Of a stretch of 64,000 nt of DNA, positions 1-10,823 are shown piece by piece; positions within the stretch are counted from its first letter, which is position 1, and each line of letters begins with the position of its first letter. The stretch is taken from NCBI GenBank assembly GCA_031308135.1, contig JAHLJT010009436.1, forward strand, positions 117,678,772 to 117,742,771, written 5' to 3'. A model generated the notes under the pieces. That model searched no databases. It was not told the origin of the DNA and was given only the letters and a program-made list of their open reading frames with translations. Origin of the DNA: Acheta domesticus (lineage: Eukaryota; Arthropoda; Insecta; Orthoptera; Gryllidae). The translations under genes and the position numbers were made by a program.

Positions 1-890
1 AGTGGAATCGCCATCTTTCAACTCAATTTTGAGGTTATGAACATGACAATGCTGATACTCCAGATGGTCAGGGATAATCCCCGTGATGTCAAATTTAAGT
101 CCTAAAATTACCAAACTTGTCGTGCTCACTGTTTTTTTCTTCAGACCAATTTGTCTCTTTAATTATTGAATGACCTACATAGATTGACAGCAAAACGTCC
201 CATCCGTCTGTTAACGACACTAGCGCCTAAACTACAGGTACGATTTTTTTTCAAACTGAATTAATCCCTGTCGATCTCGTCCGAGTCGAAGTTCTGTGAT
301 TTTGATTCATTAAATTTTCAGGGTACTTTACATGAAACCCTTGGAACATCAAAATATCCTCAAAAATTGCTCATTTTTTCTTTAAATTTCTTGTAAGAAA
401 AGAGTAAAATACACTTATAAAGATGGCTTAGATTCAATTTTCACTGCTATCTCTGAATTTTCGATATTTCCACAAGTTTGATTTTTTCGGCGTCTTCCTA
501 CAACTACAAAATTGAAAACAGATTTTTCCTTCACATGAAATTTGTTCTCTATAATTAGTTCTGTCGTTGCCAGTTGCTGCAGCCTTAATGTGCGTGTGTG
601 TAGATCCTATAATAAACGAAGCGCGCCCTAACTTCAAGAATACAATGAAGCAAATTTAAAATCGTTGGCTGCGTCTTTTCCTCTCACACGGCTTGTTACA
701 GTTACGGTTACACGGGGTTACAGTTTTTACTAAGCGCGAATTACACTGCCAAATTGAGAAACATGAACTAGCATTAGCATAATCATCGAGGGAAAAATCT
801 TTTATAGATACCGGCGAACTGGTTATGTCGGACTCCCAACTGGTATACCGACTAAAACCTAACCTCCTTTCGCTTGAGCCATAGCGTTAA
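1..890. other. Non-coding flank upstream of the duplicated block
   Basis: No coding region is supported here. Positions about 145-660 match the repeat family listed separately (copy A). Positions 660-890 are AT-rich sequence in which I see nothing recognisable. This stretch has no counterpart in copy 2, because the assembly gap lies at the equivalent place. Confidence 0.6.
145..660. repeat. Dispersed non-coding repeat family, copy A
   Basis: Shares a long colinear series of blocks with 12500-12860 and 15324-15640: a 'cgtctgt-aac-ac-ctagcgcctaaac' block, 'gtcgatct', 'ggtactttacat', 'tttctttaaatttcttgtaag', 'gagtaaaatacacttataaag', 'cggcgtcttcctacaactac' and 'aatttgttc'. No open frame is conserved among the copies, so I read it as a non-autonomous repeat or the non-coding part of an unrecognised transposon. 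Class unknown. Confidence 0.65.
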
Positions 891-1127
891 GGCCCATTCA
901 CAATGCAGACGTAAACATAGCGTAAAGGCGCGTCCACACGATGCGTCTTTTCGTTCAATTTTGCGCATGCGTCCTTTCGTCAAAACGATGGACGCATGCA
1001 GTAGCGCAAGCTTCCCAGAGCTGACGGGAATCTCGTTCGTCTTTCTCGTGCGCTTTCTCCAAAGAACGTGTATATCATAGCGAAGTCATCCGAAATACCG
1101 AGCCGGAAGAGTTCTTTTCACTCTAGT

Positions 1128-1147
1128 CACCTGAGGTGACTAGAGTT
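1128..1147. repeat. Short perfect hairpin
   Basis: The sequence 'ctctagtcacctgaggtgactagag' forms a near-complete palindrome centred about 1134. It lies inside the nested inverted-repeat element. Role unknown. Confidence 0.5.
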
Positions 1148-2140
1148 TATTTTGTACCGTCCGTCTGTGTTTTATTGCAAATTTGTTGCAGATTATTCTT
1201 TTATTATATATTTACGGCAATATCAATTTTCAATACATACATTTATTACGACTATTTCACTCATGTCTGTCCGCGTCGTAAGTAGCCAATGGTAAGCCTG
1301 GATATATTCAAATTAAACCAATCCCAGATGTTTATCGCCATCAGTTTGTTTACCTTTTTTATCGCTGTAAAACCTTTGTTTACCTTTTTAAGATAACGAT
1401 AGCAATTGTTTCACCTCCAAAATATCTCTTGTGCATCAATATAATATTAAAATGTGTGGTTTTGGTAATGTTTGAAACTCTGAAATAGAATCTATTATTA
1501 AAGATTCAGTGCCGAAAAATAGCAAAAGGAACAGAAAAAGTGTGTAAAAGAAATTTCAAGAATTTTGTCAAGACACAAAATACAAATGGACAGCACAAAC
1601 TACAAATGACGAAATTACACATGTTTTAGGCAATTAATATACGAAGATTAGATTGTGAAGAGTACAAAGAATATGCCATCAAAACTATGTGGAACGTTAC
1701 AACCAAAATTATTCAGGAAAATATTTTAATGAGTACACACGTGTGTTCAATCCATTCGAAATTGACGAATTCCGCTGCTAATTCATCTTGTACATCTTCC
1801 ATTTCAAATACTTCTATGGAAGACCAAGACTTGGAAACCAACTTCCTACAACTTTAATGATTGTGCTTTTAATAAATGTTCTTGTCAGTAGCCTTGTTAT
1901 AATTGTTTTCCGAAAGTTTTATTACCATAAAATTGAAACATATTTGAAATCATTTTCTGCATTAAACTGTTATTCAAATGTTACTTGATTATAAGTTATT
2001 CCAGGAGGCAGTGATAAGTCGGAACTGAATGAAAGATTTTCATTTTTCGGTTGTAATTTTGAGTAATATTTCCCTTTTTCGTAATTCCTGTGATTTAAAT
2101 TATCCTTTCAAATCAGGTAATGTGTTTATTCGTGAAATAG

Positions 2141-2249
2141 TCATAAGTAATATCACGAGAAGTGCTGTGCTAGCCGGTAAATTCACTCCTCGCTACGCGA
2201 GTCGTGAATTTACCGGCTAGCACAGCACTTCTCGTGATATTACTTATGA
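2141..2249. repeat. 109-bp palindrome with 46-bp perfect arms
   Basis: The left arm 2141-2186 is exactly the reverse complement of the right arm 2204-2249. The 17-base centre contains a further small hairpin (ctcg-ctacg-cgag). The equivalent in copy 2, about 37350-37465, is the same structure broken by several one-base indels and a short insertion, as expected where long reads stall in hairpins. It may be a foldback MITE or paired transposon ends. No flanking target duplication was identified. Confidence 0.9.
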
Positions 2250-3954
2250 TAAATAGTGGATACTAGTAAAAATGAACATGTGATTATTTCCATTTCTATT
2301 CGGCGTGTTGCAGTGACAAGAGAAGAATATTTAGTTCTCCTTAATTCTTATTTATTTTTACGGTAATGTCAATTTTTGAACTGTTTGAATTTCCGAACAC
2401 GGGGAACATTTGAGCATCGCACAGAGACTTCCTGCTGCCGCACCGCCCGCGTTTCTGCCTGTGCTGCGCGCGCAATGTGTAGTGTGTTGTGATGAGTTGC
2501 GTTGAGGTTAGGCTTTTGTCGTATTTTTTACACTTTTACACGTATTTTTTGAAGTGTTTGTTTTCGTGTCCCGGTAACACGTGGTCAGTGGTTTCCGACC
2601 TGGCAACGTCGCTCCCCTCCACTCACAAATGTCAATCACCTTAATTTAATCGGACCTTAAGAAGTTCTATAGCTGAAACAATTAAATGCAATAGCTTTCA
2701 ATTAAGGTTATGTATTTTCAGGATGTCTCTTGAAAACAAAGAACTTACTCTTCAGTTCATTCAAGATTGAAGGGAAAAGGAAGTTTTTCTCTTCTCTTCT
2801 TTCGACTGATTATAAAATAAGCTGTCGAAATTGCCGTGCAAATAGCTGGATCCATGGTACAGAATAGAAAAGCACCGCACAGTGTTGCACCGTGTAGACG
2901 AGGTAGCGCACGTGCGTTGTGTTGAACGTTCGTCTTTCAACTTTGCTCATGCCATTTTATTCCTGTGACGCACAGAAAAGACGCATCATGAGGACGCGCC
3001 TTTACGCACAGACATAAACTTAAACATAAGTGAAAGACTGAAGCATTCACAATGTATACTGCGAACAAAATTTCTGCCGACTTGACAGCCGGAGTGGGGG
3101 AGAGCGATGTTGCCACTTACTTGGGCGGCAGACACGTGGTCGTACTTGCGTCAGATCAGCTGTTGAGGCATTCACATTCAACTTATTGTATTTTTGGTTG
3201 AATTGTAATAATGACACTATTTTATTTGATGAAATTCTGTTACACAATTTTAACGCATTCCCTTACACTATAATCCTGCCAAAGCAAGGAATAACGAAAC
3301 ATTTTTGCATAACACGCGCAAAGCAGATGAAAAGTACGTACAGCGAGACGCGTTTTAAGAAGGAAGATGCATAGTATTTATTCTGAAAGATTTATAAGAG
3401 GGGAGTATCTAAAATCAAGACATTCTTGGTTTAAATACATACGTTTCACAGAACGTTCACAATAAAAAAAATTGCAGGACTTTTCGAAGTTACTGACTTT
3501 ACCTGTTATTTACAAGGTTATCAAGGAGGCGTCCTATTGAATGCATTGGCATAAGGATAAAAATTAGAAATGTCCCTTAAGGTGGATGTACATACTATAC
3601 AACGTGTCGTAAGTATATCAGACTTTTAAGTAAGCCTGTATCACTAGACGACACAACCGCACACACAATGCACAACCTAACAAGGAATGGTGCTCCTCTT
3701 GGCGCTCGTCTCTCTTTAATTTTCAGTTGCTTCGCACTATTAAATTTCATTTGTTTCTTAGTAAACGTCGGCAACTCTGTAGTGACAGCATCACAATTTG
3801 AAGCCTCTGATTGGATAACGGAACCCACACTCCCCTCTCAGCCTGGAGCTGTCAAGTCGGCAGAAATATTATTCGCAGTATACAACATAAGCGTGAGCGA
3901 AGATTTTCTATTTTCTGTGGGCCATTCCAGTTACTATTGGTTGGATGTGAGAAA

Positions 3955-3955
<1 letters not shown>

Positions 3956-4011
<56 letters not shown>
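3956..4011. repeat. (TA)n-(CA)n compound microsatellite
   Basis: Alternating TA run followed by an ACACAC run. The copy 2 counterpart is about 39364-39420 and has a different repeat count. Confidence 0.9.
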
Positions 4012-4439
4012 TACTAAGATCGTACGCTACGATATATACTACTAAACAACAAAAAAAATCGTACGCTACCAAAACAACACAGAAAACCGTCGAAAATCAA
4101 CCAAGCAATTCGGAAAACAAGTCTTTCGTTCGACCTATCGACTTCGATCCTATTTCGACACTCGATTTTGAGTTAAGCGTACTGTGATTGGTTCATTTCT
4201 TATTTCTGACATAAGCATAAGCACAGAAGTTTGAAAGCTTTTAAGTTAACGTCTTATGCGTTATGCTTATGCGAATACATTGTGAATGAGTCCGCTTATA
4301 AACGTTGTCCTAACTTTTATGTTAACGCTATGCTTGTTTATGTCTGCATTGTGAATGGGCCTGTACCTCCATGGAAACCGTCGTCAGACATTACTTCGTG
4401 GAGGTAATTACTTCGGTTAGCTAGAGCTCTTCCTTCTTA

Positions 4440-7075
4440 ATTTCGAATGTGTTTCTTTCTTTTTCAGAATATTTGTGACCATAGTTATTATTATATTCCG
4501 TTTCTCTTTGGAGGAAAGCATAATTTTAACCAGATGTGTAGGTGAGATTGTTTCTCCCAGTTCTCTGTAAGTTCTCTATCCGTGTTCCATGCATTACACT
4601 GGAATAGGGTGTCCATGGGGGTCATCTACAACAGTTTGACAATGGTCGCACCCCGAGCAGTATTTTTTATCAATGTCGTATAGGTACTTGTTAAAGCATC
4701 CATGTCCCGACAGCGCTTGGGTCAGGTAATAGTTCACTTCACCGTGACCTCTTTCCACCCATTCTATGTTTGGGATCATTTGGTGCGTCCATCTGCCTTT
4801 TGTTTCCCCATCCATTTCCCCACTCCATCTTTCTTGCCACTCTTTCATTGGTGTGTTTCTAGTTTCCTCTTTTATGGTATTTATCTCCTTTGGCGATAGC
4901 GAGCCTTCCTTTTCCTTTCTATCCTTTAGTCTGGTATGTTCTCTTTCTTTCCGTCGCTAGTAAGTCTACAGGGAGCAATCTGGCCAGCACCAAAACAGCG
5001 CATTCAGATATCGTTCGATACGCTGATACAACTCTGATAGTCAGTCTCCTTTGGATTTGGTTGTATTTTCTCCTAATGGCTTGTTGCTCAAGGGAAGTCG
5101 TCCATACTGGTGCTGCATACATCTTTGATATTACCGCACTGGAGATCAGTCGTCGTTTTGCTTCCTTAGGTCCACCTATATTGGGCATGAGCCTAAAGAG
5201 GTTGGATCTAATAGTTGCTGCTTTGTCTGCTATCTTGCATATGTGAGGCCCGAAGCTCAGTCTGTGGTCAATTTCGACCCCCAGGTATGTAATTTGGCGG
5301 CTCCAGGTGATGCTTACTCCGTTGGGATGCATGGGAACTTGCATCATCTCTCTGTCGGTAACTAGGACTGCTTTCCGTCTTTTCCACAGCCATCTGTACG
5401 CGTCTTTTATCCAACCATCTATTAACCCTGGAAAGGGCCTCGTTGAAGTGCACCTCCAGCAGATCCACGTTGTCGCTGTGGCTGATGATTAGCGTATCGT
5501 CTGCATATCCGATCAGCAAAGTATCTTGTGGTAGCTCAATATTTAGGTCATCGTACATGGTGTTCCACAGGAATGGACCCAACTTGAATCCTTGGGGGAC
5601 TCCGCTTGTCATCTCTTCCTCCACCCTAAGAGTGTCCGAGTATATAATCTTCCTTTCTCATAGGTAGTCCTCAATAATTCTTAGTAGGTATTCTGGGACC
5701 CGTTTCTCCACCAATGCCTTAACAAAATCTTTCCAGATACAGTTAAAGGCATTCCTAATATCAATGGCAACTAGCGCACAGAACCCCCTTTTTTACCTGT
5801 TTCTTTTTTGGCAGTTTCCGCTATATGCTCTACTTCCCTTATAGCCGTCCGTAGTAGAGCGGCCTTTCCTGAATCCAAACTGTCTATCGGAGAACTTTAT
5901 TCCTGATGATATATAATTCTCTAGCCGTTGTAGAATCAGCCCTTCTAAGAGTTTGTCAATTGTATCTAGTAGGCATAGCGGCCTATACGACGATGTCCTG
6001 TCTAGGGGCTTACTTCCTTTCCGAAGGAGAATTAATTTGTTTCTTCCAGTTCTTGAAGAAAACTCCATGTCTGAGGCAGCTATTAAATGCTTAATAAGCA
6101 TTCCGGGTATTCCTTGGCCACAATCTTAATTATTTCGTTTGGTATTCCGTCTGATCCGGTGGCTTTCTTGCACTTTAGTTTCCTCGCCTCTACTTGCAGC
6201 TCGTCTTTCGTGAATACATCGTTCTCACTGAATATAAGTCGTTCGGTTTTCTCATCCACGGGTCTCTAGTTGGGAAGAGATCTCTTACAATTTCCTTCAC
6301 CCATTTGGGGTCTACTAGTTCAGGTATCTTCGTATTCACTCGAAGTTTTTTGGTTACAATTTTGTACGCTATGCCCCAGGGATCATCCTCTACCTCTTCC
6401 AGTAGCTCATTCCAGCACTTAGATTTCCTTTTTTAAATTTATCTTTTCAGCTGTTTTTGGCATAATTTGTTGTCTCTTCGGAGTGATTCGTCAGTTTTGG
6501 ATCTTTTGGCAAGTCTCCTGGTTATAAAACATTTCTTCCTCAGTTCGGCAATCTCAGGGGTCCACCAGTACACCTATTGCTTTCCCCCTGGGCATCTACG
6601 TCTCAGCATAGATGTGGCGCAGGCGTTTAATCACTACGTCCCTTGCTACTTTTACAGTTGTTTCAAGGGCATTATGTTTTTCCATCGATCCAATGTTCTG
6701 CATTAGCTTCTACTCTTCAAGAGACTTCTTCGCTTTCGTTTCGACCAGCTTGCTTATGTTCCAGGGTGGTCGCCCCCTTGGCTTCTGGTGCCCTTTTTAG
6801 TATCCAATTACTTTAAATTGACTGTAACTGTGATCGCTGAGCGTCCCGTCGTTCAGTTACTCTCCAGTCCTTGGTTCTCCTAGCAAGGTTGTTGGAGCCT
6901 ATCGTCAGGTCCAGTATGGATGCCACTTCTCCTCTTTGGAACGTACTCACTCTTCCTGTATTGAGGATGTCGTTTTCGACAATAAATTCACACACAAAAT
7001 CCCCTCTTTTGTGAGTTCGCGTTTCCCACCCCATTCTGGAGACTTCTGTTTCCTCATTTTGGATCATCTATTTAA
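4440..7075 (-). mobile_element. R1-clade non-LTR retrotransposon, 5'-truncated, copy 1
   Basis: Read on the minus strand, the order is: the end of an AP-endonuclease domain (7067-6813, 'ASILDLTIGSNNLARR'), the EN-RT linker ('W-NELLEEVEDDPWGIAYKIVT' near 6440-6350), RT fingers (6101-5793, 'YRPLCLLDTIDKLLEG', 'FSDRQFGFRKGRSTT'), palm with the catalytic YADD (5624-5268), thumb ('MPNIGGPKEAKRR', 5195-4919) and a C-terminal zinc finger (CSGC...HTLFQC) near 4690-4590. That finger is split by one frameshift present in both copies. The same domain order and matching C-terminal motif ('HGEVNYYLTQALSGHG') occur in the fuller element at 30781-35630, so both belong to one clade, though they are clearly different families. 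ORF1 and most of the endonuclease are missing. Several frameshifts make it non-functional. The 3' limit is uncertain. Confidence 0.85.
4594..7067 (-). pseudogene. Broken ORF2 (endonuclease end, RT, zinc finger) of the truncated R1-clade element, copy 1
   Basis: The remnant coding sequence falls into at least five frames. The better preserved counterpart in copy 2 has one open 200-codon stretch (41659-41057) across the RT fingers and motif A ('VAIDIRNAFN'). In copy 1 the same segment is cut by an extra base near 5850 and others nearby. The catalytic aspartates of motif A and of YADD are visible. The enzyme would have copied element RNA at a nicked target, but this copy cannot make it. Confidence 0.85.
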
Positions 7076-7247
7076 AATCGCAAGGATAATTTAAGTCAAT
7101 ATTCACACGCAAAATGTGGCTTAAAAAAATTAAACTTATATCAGAAGGAATCAGATAATATATCATATTACATGTATATGTAAACCCGATGGGCAATGAT
7201 CATGCAGAAGATTTTTTTTTTAAAAACTAAGAGAGATAAGGCGGCAT

Positions 7248-7296
<49 letters not shown>

Positions 7297-8185
7297 CAGG
7301 GGAAGATGTTCTTGGTGGTATTTAAAATAAAGCTGAAAATGACGTTATAAAGTAATAAGAGTTGTGAAATAGGACGGAATTTTAGGACAATAAGTGACAC
7401 AGGAACAGTATTAAGTGAAATTGGGTGCTGCAGTTCACGAGGAATAATCTTGTGTCATAAATGGGGACTGGAATCATCTGAGAAATAATCAAGATAAGTC
7501 AATGCATTGATATTATGAACTAAAAGGGAGAGCAATAATTTAGAACAAGGAAAATAAAAGACCTTAAAAAAAGGGCGGGAATAGTGATTTAAAATAACAG
7601 TGTAGTTTTTTGATTTGTTAAAAACAAAATTTTTCATTTAAATAAATCATATAATTGTATTTGTTCAACAGAAGCTCGTGGTATTATTTTAGTTATATTA
7701 GTTTTATTTCACCATTCTTCAAAATTTCATCCAATGTTTTTCGTATGGAGCATTCTGATGTACAGATCCACCTCCTGAGAATTGGTGAGTAAAGAAACCA
7801 TTGATTATCTTGAAGTATTATAAAAAAGTCGGGCATATTTAGAAATAAATATTTTGGTTTGTCACAGAAGCTAAATACACGTTATTTTTTCGTTTGTATG
7901 AAGTATTCATGATAAATTGATTTCAATCCATTGAAGAACTTGTTTATTTTTTTTACTTCAATTACAATTTTCAACATAAAAAAATTGTATTCCCTAGAGA
8001 CAGATTTGCCTATCTTATTCTGCCTGTTATGTTCAGGCAACTTGAAGAACCTGATGAAATTATGGTACTAAGAAATTAAATTAATCACAATTAAATTTTC
8101 AATTATCTACCTACCTCCCTTTTAGAAATCAATTCAAAGGATTATGGTATCTGTTCTAAGAAAAAAAAATCACAATTAATCTTAC
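7076..8185. other. Intron or 3' flank of NOL6, no gene seen
   Basis: Apart from the (TA)n run this is AT-rich sequence with no recognisable coding similarity. A possible minus-strand splice acceptor (ttctcag before 'GAGGTGG') lies near 7778, but neither frame that follows resembles the NOL6 C-terminus, so no terminal exon is called. Confidence 0.5.
7250..7292. repeat. (TA)n microsatellite
   Basis: Pure alternating TA just beyond the truncated 5' end of the R1-clade element. The copy 2 counterpart is about 42647-42690. Confidence 0.95.
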
Positions 8186-8397
8186 CAAAATGTATGGTTG
8201 TTTTGACACAAGAAGCTGTTCCTGGAATATTTTTGAAGCTTCTGAAGCAAGAGAACCAAGTCGCATTAACATCTGCAGTGTTGGGGCATTCCGTGTGCAC
8301 TGTGACACTGATCTGTCATATGGTGTAGCCAAGAAAAGAGGTGGTAGAGAATGCCTGGATGAGTGAAACTGTGTTTCCAATTCTGCAATTCGTTCAC
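8186..8397 (-). CDS. NOL6: NOL6 exon (C-terminal region), copy 1
   Basis: This is the most downstream NOL6 exon seen, encoding 'ERIAELETQF' through 'SEASKIFQEQLL' to 'KQPYIL'. NOL6/Nrap is the metazoan relative of yeast Utp22, a nucleolar component of the small-subunit processome needed for 18S pre-rRNA processing. The motif 'LPPLFLATPYDR' followed by a Leu/Ala-rich helix fits the region after the conserved 'VNLNSEFT' of the previous exon. The acceptor is tgcatag before GTGAACG and the donor is GTAAGA. The two leading bases complete an Arg codon with the last C of the previous exon (C|GT). The exon is 212 nt and open throughout here. The counterpart in copy 2 is one base shorter and frameshifted. 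The intron separating it from the previous exon is about 11.7 kb. Confidence 0.85.
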
Positions 8398-8775
8398 CTA
8401 TGCAGAATATCAAGTACAATTAATACTTCATTAAAGAAAATAATTATGATAAGTTCCATGAAATCACAAGCTACAACAAGCTTACATACACTACATTTTT
8501 TTATGGAGTAAATTAATTGGTTTTCATTATGTTAATATTGTGTAAGTTAAAATTTTCTTTAAAAAGAAATGAATACATTGAAATATTTAAGTTCAAACGA
8601 GAATAAGGCAACACACCTTCGAGACAGATTTCGAACTAGAAAATATGTTTCAGTATGTTTGTCTAAAGAAAACTATACAATGTATACCACGCCATTAATC
8701 AATAGCCCAACACTAATAAATCAGTTTATGTGTGTTTTAAAGCAGCCATAATGTGTGCATGTGTGTGTGTATTTA

Positions 8776-8833
<58 letters not shown>

Positions 8834-9578
8834 GTGCGTGTGCGTTCTTTCTTTCTTTTTAGCGTAACATATACAAGCAATGAATCAATAAGTATGACAC
8901 TCACTCCACATCAATCAGGACAAAGCTCTGTCCAAAAACAAAAGAAGTCAAAGAAATTAAATCTCAAACTGATCATTGTTTTGAAATTTAACATGTCTTT
9001 TTGATAAATTCAATATGGCAATTCAAATACAGACTTATAGTGAAGATAATATGAATTTATTAACACGTACATCCTTTAGTAGATATGTTCAATTAGGTAC
9101 AACTGTTTCTGATGTGGAATAAGAAATAAGCACTGGGGATTGAGGATTTGGAAAGTTCACAAACAAATGTGGCAAGATGACTCAATTGTCTTCAACAACA
9201 TATCCCGCATACCATAAGTCTCTGAAAATACCTGAAACCAGCCAAGAACCCAACTAGGATTTAACAGGAATGGTGACAATAAATTCATCATGGAGAACAG
9301 AAAGCATAGTTTCTCTCAGGACAGAAAGCAATTTTTTTTTAAATATTATTTTGCAATGAACAAGAACTGTATCACTATCAAAATTTGTGAGTTCTCTGTT
9401 TCAAAGTAAATAGTCACCAAATTGTTTGTACAATTCAATAATGGACTCTTTATGGAAAAAGCAGGGGGAAAGGATTTTGAGGTACAATTTATGGCTGTAA
9501 AGGGGGGGGGGAGAGAGAGGTTCTGAAAATACATGCAAAAAGGTGCCAGAAAAGGTACTGCAGAAACAACTGTATATA
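8398..9578. other. NOL6 intron segment, no gene seen
   Basis: AT-rich intron with a (TA)n run at about 8780-8833 and an 11-base G run near 9500. Short open frames here are lost or changed by indels between the two copies and resemble nothing I know. Confidence 0.5.
8780..8833. repeat. (TA)n microsatellite
   Basis: A TG-rich lead-in followed by alternating TA. The copy 2 counterpart is about 44168-44223, with different length. Confidence 0.9.
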
Positions 9579-10819
9579 CAGAGTGAGTCACGTAACTTTA
9601 GCACCTCCTGTAACTTTTGAACGGTTGAAGTTATTGCAATGCAGTTTTCACGGAAGTGCATGAGGGGAAGGGGCTAATAGATACGTGCATTAATTTCTAC
9701 TTTATCACTTGTATTTTACGAGATTTTTTAGGTAACTTTGTTTTTTCAAATGGAACTATACATATTTTTTCAGTCCACCATGACGAGCGTAAAAAGACGA
9801 ATCCAATGATGTACATATTTTTGTATGTTAGATAAGCCTTTTTTTGATTAATTTTGATTTTTACGACTGGGGTTTAAAGGACATTTTGAATAGTCCACCA
9901 CACAAGGTCACGCAGCACTCCACCAGCATCGCGCGCCCGGGCAAGGGAAGGGAGATTTGAAGATACGAAACATATTCCAAATATTCACAAAACCATTGCA
10001 GTTTTTTCCTGAACTATGGTTTCCATCCTTCCGCATTTTCAGATTTTCGACTTTCTTTGATTGAAGGAATTAAAGGATGGAAAATAAGGATTTGTCATAA
10101 GTTTGTATCGTAATAAAATTGTTTATAACTTCATTTAATGAGGTTTCATTAGATACGTATTAATGGGATCTTGAAACAAAGCACAATAAGAATAAGTAAT
10201 TAAAACTGTACAAAAAATATTGCGTATTTTGAGCAAACAATTTCAATGTTAATAAGAATATAATAATAACTTAGGGATAGAAATAATCTTATTTGAATAA
10301 ATACTACTTAAGACAAATCCGTATTTTCAATCCCTAAGAAACACAAAATATCTGAAAATGGATCAGGATGGAAAGGAGAGTTGAGGAAAAAATGCAACAG
10401 TTTTGTGAATATTTTTCGTATCCTCAAGTACTAAAATCCCTTCCCTTTCCCGACCCCGCTTTTGCTGGGGGAGTGCTGCGTGACCTTGTGGGGCTGACAG
10501 TTACAATGAAAATATCCGTTAAACACTAGTCGCAAAAAAATCACAATTACTCAAAAAAATGCTTATCTAACATATGACAATATTTATATCTTTGGATTCG
10601 TCTTTTTACGCTTGTCATGATAGACTGAAAAAATATGTATAGTCCTATTTGAAAAAACAAAGTTACCTCAAATATCTCGTAAAATACAAGTGATAAAAGA
10701 GAAATCAATACACATATCAATTAGCCCCATTCCCTCATTCACTTCCGTGAAAACTGCATTGCAATATCTTCAACCGTTTAAAAGTTACAAGAGGTGCTAA
10801 AGTTACGTGACTCACCCTG
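9579..10819. mobile_element. Foldback DNA element with about 500-bp inverted arms, copy 1
   Basis: The ends are inverted repeats: 'cagagtgagtcacgtaactt' at 9579 and its near complement ending 'gtgactcaccctg' at 10819. They are flanked by TATA on both sides (9575-9578, 10820-10823). Complementarity runs through nearly the whole arm, including the GC-rich block near 9890-9960 (cacaaggtcacgcagcactcc) and its partner near 10440-10495, and the 'ggatggaaa' blocks near 10070 and 10365. About 200 bp in the middle is unpaired. No transposase is encoded. The TA-type duplication suggests a Tc1/mariner-related or similar non-autonomous element, but family is undetermined. It sits inside a NOL6 intron, so transcripts could fold into a long hairpin. 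Confidence 0.85.
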
Positions 10820-10823
10820 TATA

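Larger units (their letters stand above)
891..4361. mobile_element. Candidate nested inverted-repeat element (class II, family unknown)
   Basis: The ends are perfect inverted repeats for 20 bp: 891-910 (ggcccattcacaatgcagac) and 4342-4361 (its reverse complement). Similarity continues inward with small indels ('gtaaacatagcgt' against 'ataaacaagcatagcgt'). The same 'cattcacaatg' motif recurs internally near 3043-3055 and, inverted, near 4278-4289, suggesting nested members of one family. No transposase frame is recognisable and the flanks show no clear target duplication. The palindrome at 2141-2249 lies inside. Copy 2 starts inside this element at 36501 and retains only its right end (about 39740-39770). 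Confidence 0.4.

Noticed and set aside
5268..6800. Plus-strand open frames opposite the RT
   Set aside because: They are antisense shadows of the R1-clade ORF2.
7700..7778. Possible terminal NOL6 exon after acceptor ttctcag
   Set aside because: No frame resembles the NOL6 C-terminus and each hits a stop quickly.
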